Shown here in pieces: positions 6,150 through 6,423 of a DNA stretch of 6,423 nucleotides (position 1 is the first letter of the stretch; each line of letters starts with the position of its first letter). This DNA is from JBPOFM01 sp038259855 (GTDB taxonomy: Bacteria; Bacteroidota; Bacteroidia; Flavobacteriales; Flavobacteriaceae): assembly GCA_038259855.1 (NCBI GenBank), contig JBBSOJ010000194.1, positions 1-6,423 of the forward strand, read 5' to 3'. The notes below the pieces were generated by a model. The model worked only from the letters and a program-made list of their open reading frames with translations, had not been told where the DNA came from and searched no databases. Both the position numbers and the translations under genes were made by a program.

Positions 6150-6196
6150 CGTAAAAAGACCGTACTACGGTCTACCTACGGTCATCCCATTTTACG
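6150..6196 (+). repeat. Nested inverted repeats, TACGGTC cluster 1
   Basis: The core GACCGTA-C-TACGGTC (6158-6172) is a perfect 15-bp palindrome. A further direct copy of CTACGGTC lies at 6176-6183, 11 bp after the one at 6165. Outside them CGTAAAA (6150-6156) and TTTTACG (6190-6196) form a second inverted pair. It starts 24 bp after the rteC stop. No T-tract follows, so it is not a typical terminator; an operator, possibly for RteC, is more likely. Confidence 0.65.
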
Positions 6197-6222
6197 CTAA
6201 TTTCCATTTTATTTCTATTCAT

Positions 6223-6274
6223 TTGATGTCATAATCTGAAAAAACAGACATCAATTTGACGCAAAACACATCAA
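6223..6274. repeat. TTGATGT/ACATCAA half-site array
   Basis: TTGATGTC (6223-6230) is inverted against GACATCAA (6247-6254) across 16 bp, and a third half-site ACATCAA lies at 6268-6274, 20 bp after the second. It sits between the two TACGGTC clusters. It may be a binding array for a second regulator or an excisionase; the function is unknown. Confidence 0.5.
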
Positions 6275-6295
6275 ATTTCAAAATGTTAAATTTTA

Positions 6296-6309
6296 ACCGT
6301 ACTACGGTC
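6296..6309 (+). repeat. TACGGTC cluster 2
   Basis: ACCGTACTACGGTC repeats the 14 bp at 6159-6172 exactly, 137 bp downstream, close to 13 helical turns. ACCGTA-C-TACGGT is again a perfect palindrome. Its centre lies about 32 bp upstream of a weak -7 match, TACCTTTC (6334-6341), roughly where an activator replacing a missing -33 element would bind. Confidence 0.65.
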
Positions 6310-6333
6310 GAGATGGGGAATAAAATCCAATAA

Positions 6334-6341
6334 TACCTTTC
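6334..6341 (+). promoter_or_regulatory. Weak -7 element, possible activated promoter
   Basis: TACCTTTC matches TAnnTTTG at 7 of 8 positions and has no -33 TTG at the usual distance. It is placed between TACGGTC cluster 2 and the candidate start codon at 6385; transcription would begin near 6348. Confidence 0.25.
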
Positions 6342-6344
6342 AAA

Positions 6345-6420
6345 TTTGTAGAACGAAAGTCAAATCAAGTCAGGGGCTATCAAAATGATTGACAGCAATG
6401 CGATAGTCCCTTTCTACAAA
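6345..6420 (+). repeat. Nested hairpin around a candidate start codon
   Basis: Outer arms TTTGTAGAA (6345-6353) and TTCTACAAA (6412-6420) are exact inverted repeats. Inner arms AGGGGCTATC (6372-6381) and GATAGTCCCT (6402-6411) pair over 10 bp with one G-U. The 20-nt loop holds ATG at 6385 and the stem holds AGGGG, a possible ribosome binding site. It could control translation of the next gene; a relaxase or other protein site is the alternative. Confidence 0.5.
6353..6368 (-). repeat. Right copy of the 16-bp inverted repeat
   Basis: ACGAAAGTCAAATCAA is the exact reverse complement of 1974-1989 upstream of the integrase. It overlaps a tandem AAGTCA pair (6357-6362 and 6367-6372, 10 bp apart) and sits inside the large hairpin at 6345-6420. 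Confidence 0.7.
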
Positions 6421-6423
6421 ACC
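6385..6423 (+). CDS. Possible start of the next gene (partial)
   Basis: An open frame of 13 codons, MIDSNAIVPFYKT, runs off the right edge. AGGGG (6372-6376) lies 8 bp before the ATG, the only Shine-Dalgarno-like sequence seen in the window. Its position after rteC and the repeat array is where an excision or mobilization gene would be expected. The fragment is too short to assign a family, and it may not be a gene. Confidence 0.35.
   Translation, partial: MIDSNAIVPFYKT

Larger units (their letters stand above)
1780..6423. mobile_element. Left part of a putative integrative element at tRNA-Lys
   Basis: A tyrosine integrase, an RteC-family excision regulator and a membrane AraC regulator follow directly after a tRNA gene, with core metabolic genes on the other side. 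This is the usual layout of an integrative and conjugative or mobilizable element in Bacteroidota. The boundary is approximate: if the 3' end of the tRNA is the target, the element begins inside or just after 1779; if not, it begins somewhere between 1780 and about 1890. No second copy of the tRNA 3' end is seen, so the right end lies outside the window. No relaxase, coupling protein or conjugation gene is present here. Confidence 0.6.

Noticed and set aside
6150..6196. Intrinsic terminator for rteC
   Set aside because: The stem is strong, but no T-tract follows on either strand at the right place, and the core palindrome is repeated at 6296 away from any gene end.
6283..6333. 16-codon open frame beginning MLNFNRTTVEM
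   Set aside because: It is very short, has no ribosome binding site, and runs through the ACCGTACTACGGTC palindrome, which better explains the sequence.

Overview
The window looks like chromosomal DNA from a member of the Bacteroidota, most likely a marine or soil flavobacterium. The evidence is the AT-rich composition, the lack of Shine-Dalgarno sequences before most starts, several matches to the Bacteroidota promoter (-33 TTTG, -7 TAnnTTTG), and the protein families: a flavobacterial-type tyrosine integrase, an RteC protein and a TPR/transmembrane/AraC regulator.

Region 1 (1-1838) is ordinary core genome. It holds an Hsp15-like S4 RNA-binding protein, a PyrR-like phosphoribosyltransferase, a convergent shikimate kinase whose 3' end overlaps the phosphoribosyltransferase by 9 bp, and a tRNA-Lys(TTT) with a good promoter and a strong intrinsic terminator.

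Region 2 (about 1780-6423) looks like the left end of an integrative (conjugative or mobilizable) element inserted next to the tRNA-Lys. It holds, in order: short direct repeats that may be integrase arm sites; a 407-aa tyrosine integrase with Ser in place of the first catalytic Arg, as in IntDOT; a convergent 568-aa membrane regulator (signal peptide or TM, periplasmic TPR-like domain, TM, cytoplasmic AraC DNA-binding domain); a 255-bp divergent control region; and rteC, whose CTnDOT relative activates the excision operon.

Region 3 (6127-6423) is densely packed with symmetric DNA. It contains two copies of ACCGTACTACGGTC 137 bp apart, a second family of TTGATGT/ACATCAA half-sites, a perfect 16-bp inverted copy of the DNA just upstream of the integrase, and a hairpin around a candidate start codon (6385) whose frame runs off the window.

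Working model (inference): the divergent membrane AraC protein senses an envelope signal and controls rteC, taking the place of the RteA/RteB two-component system of CTnDOT. RteC then acts on the repeat array downstream of its own gene to switch on the next gene. The 16-bp shared site links the integrase control region to that same array. No right end of the element lies in the window.
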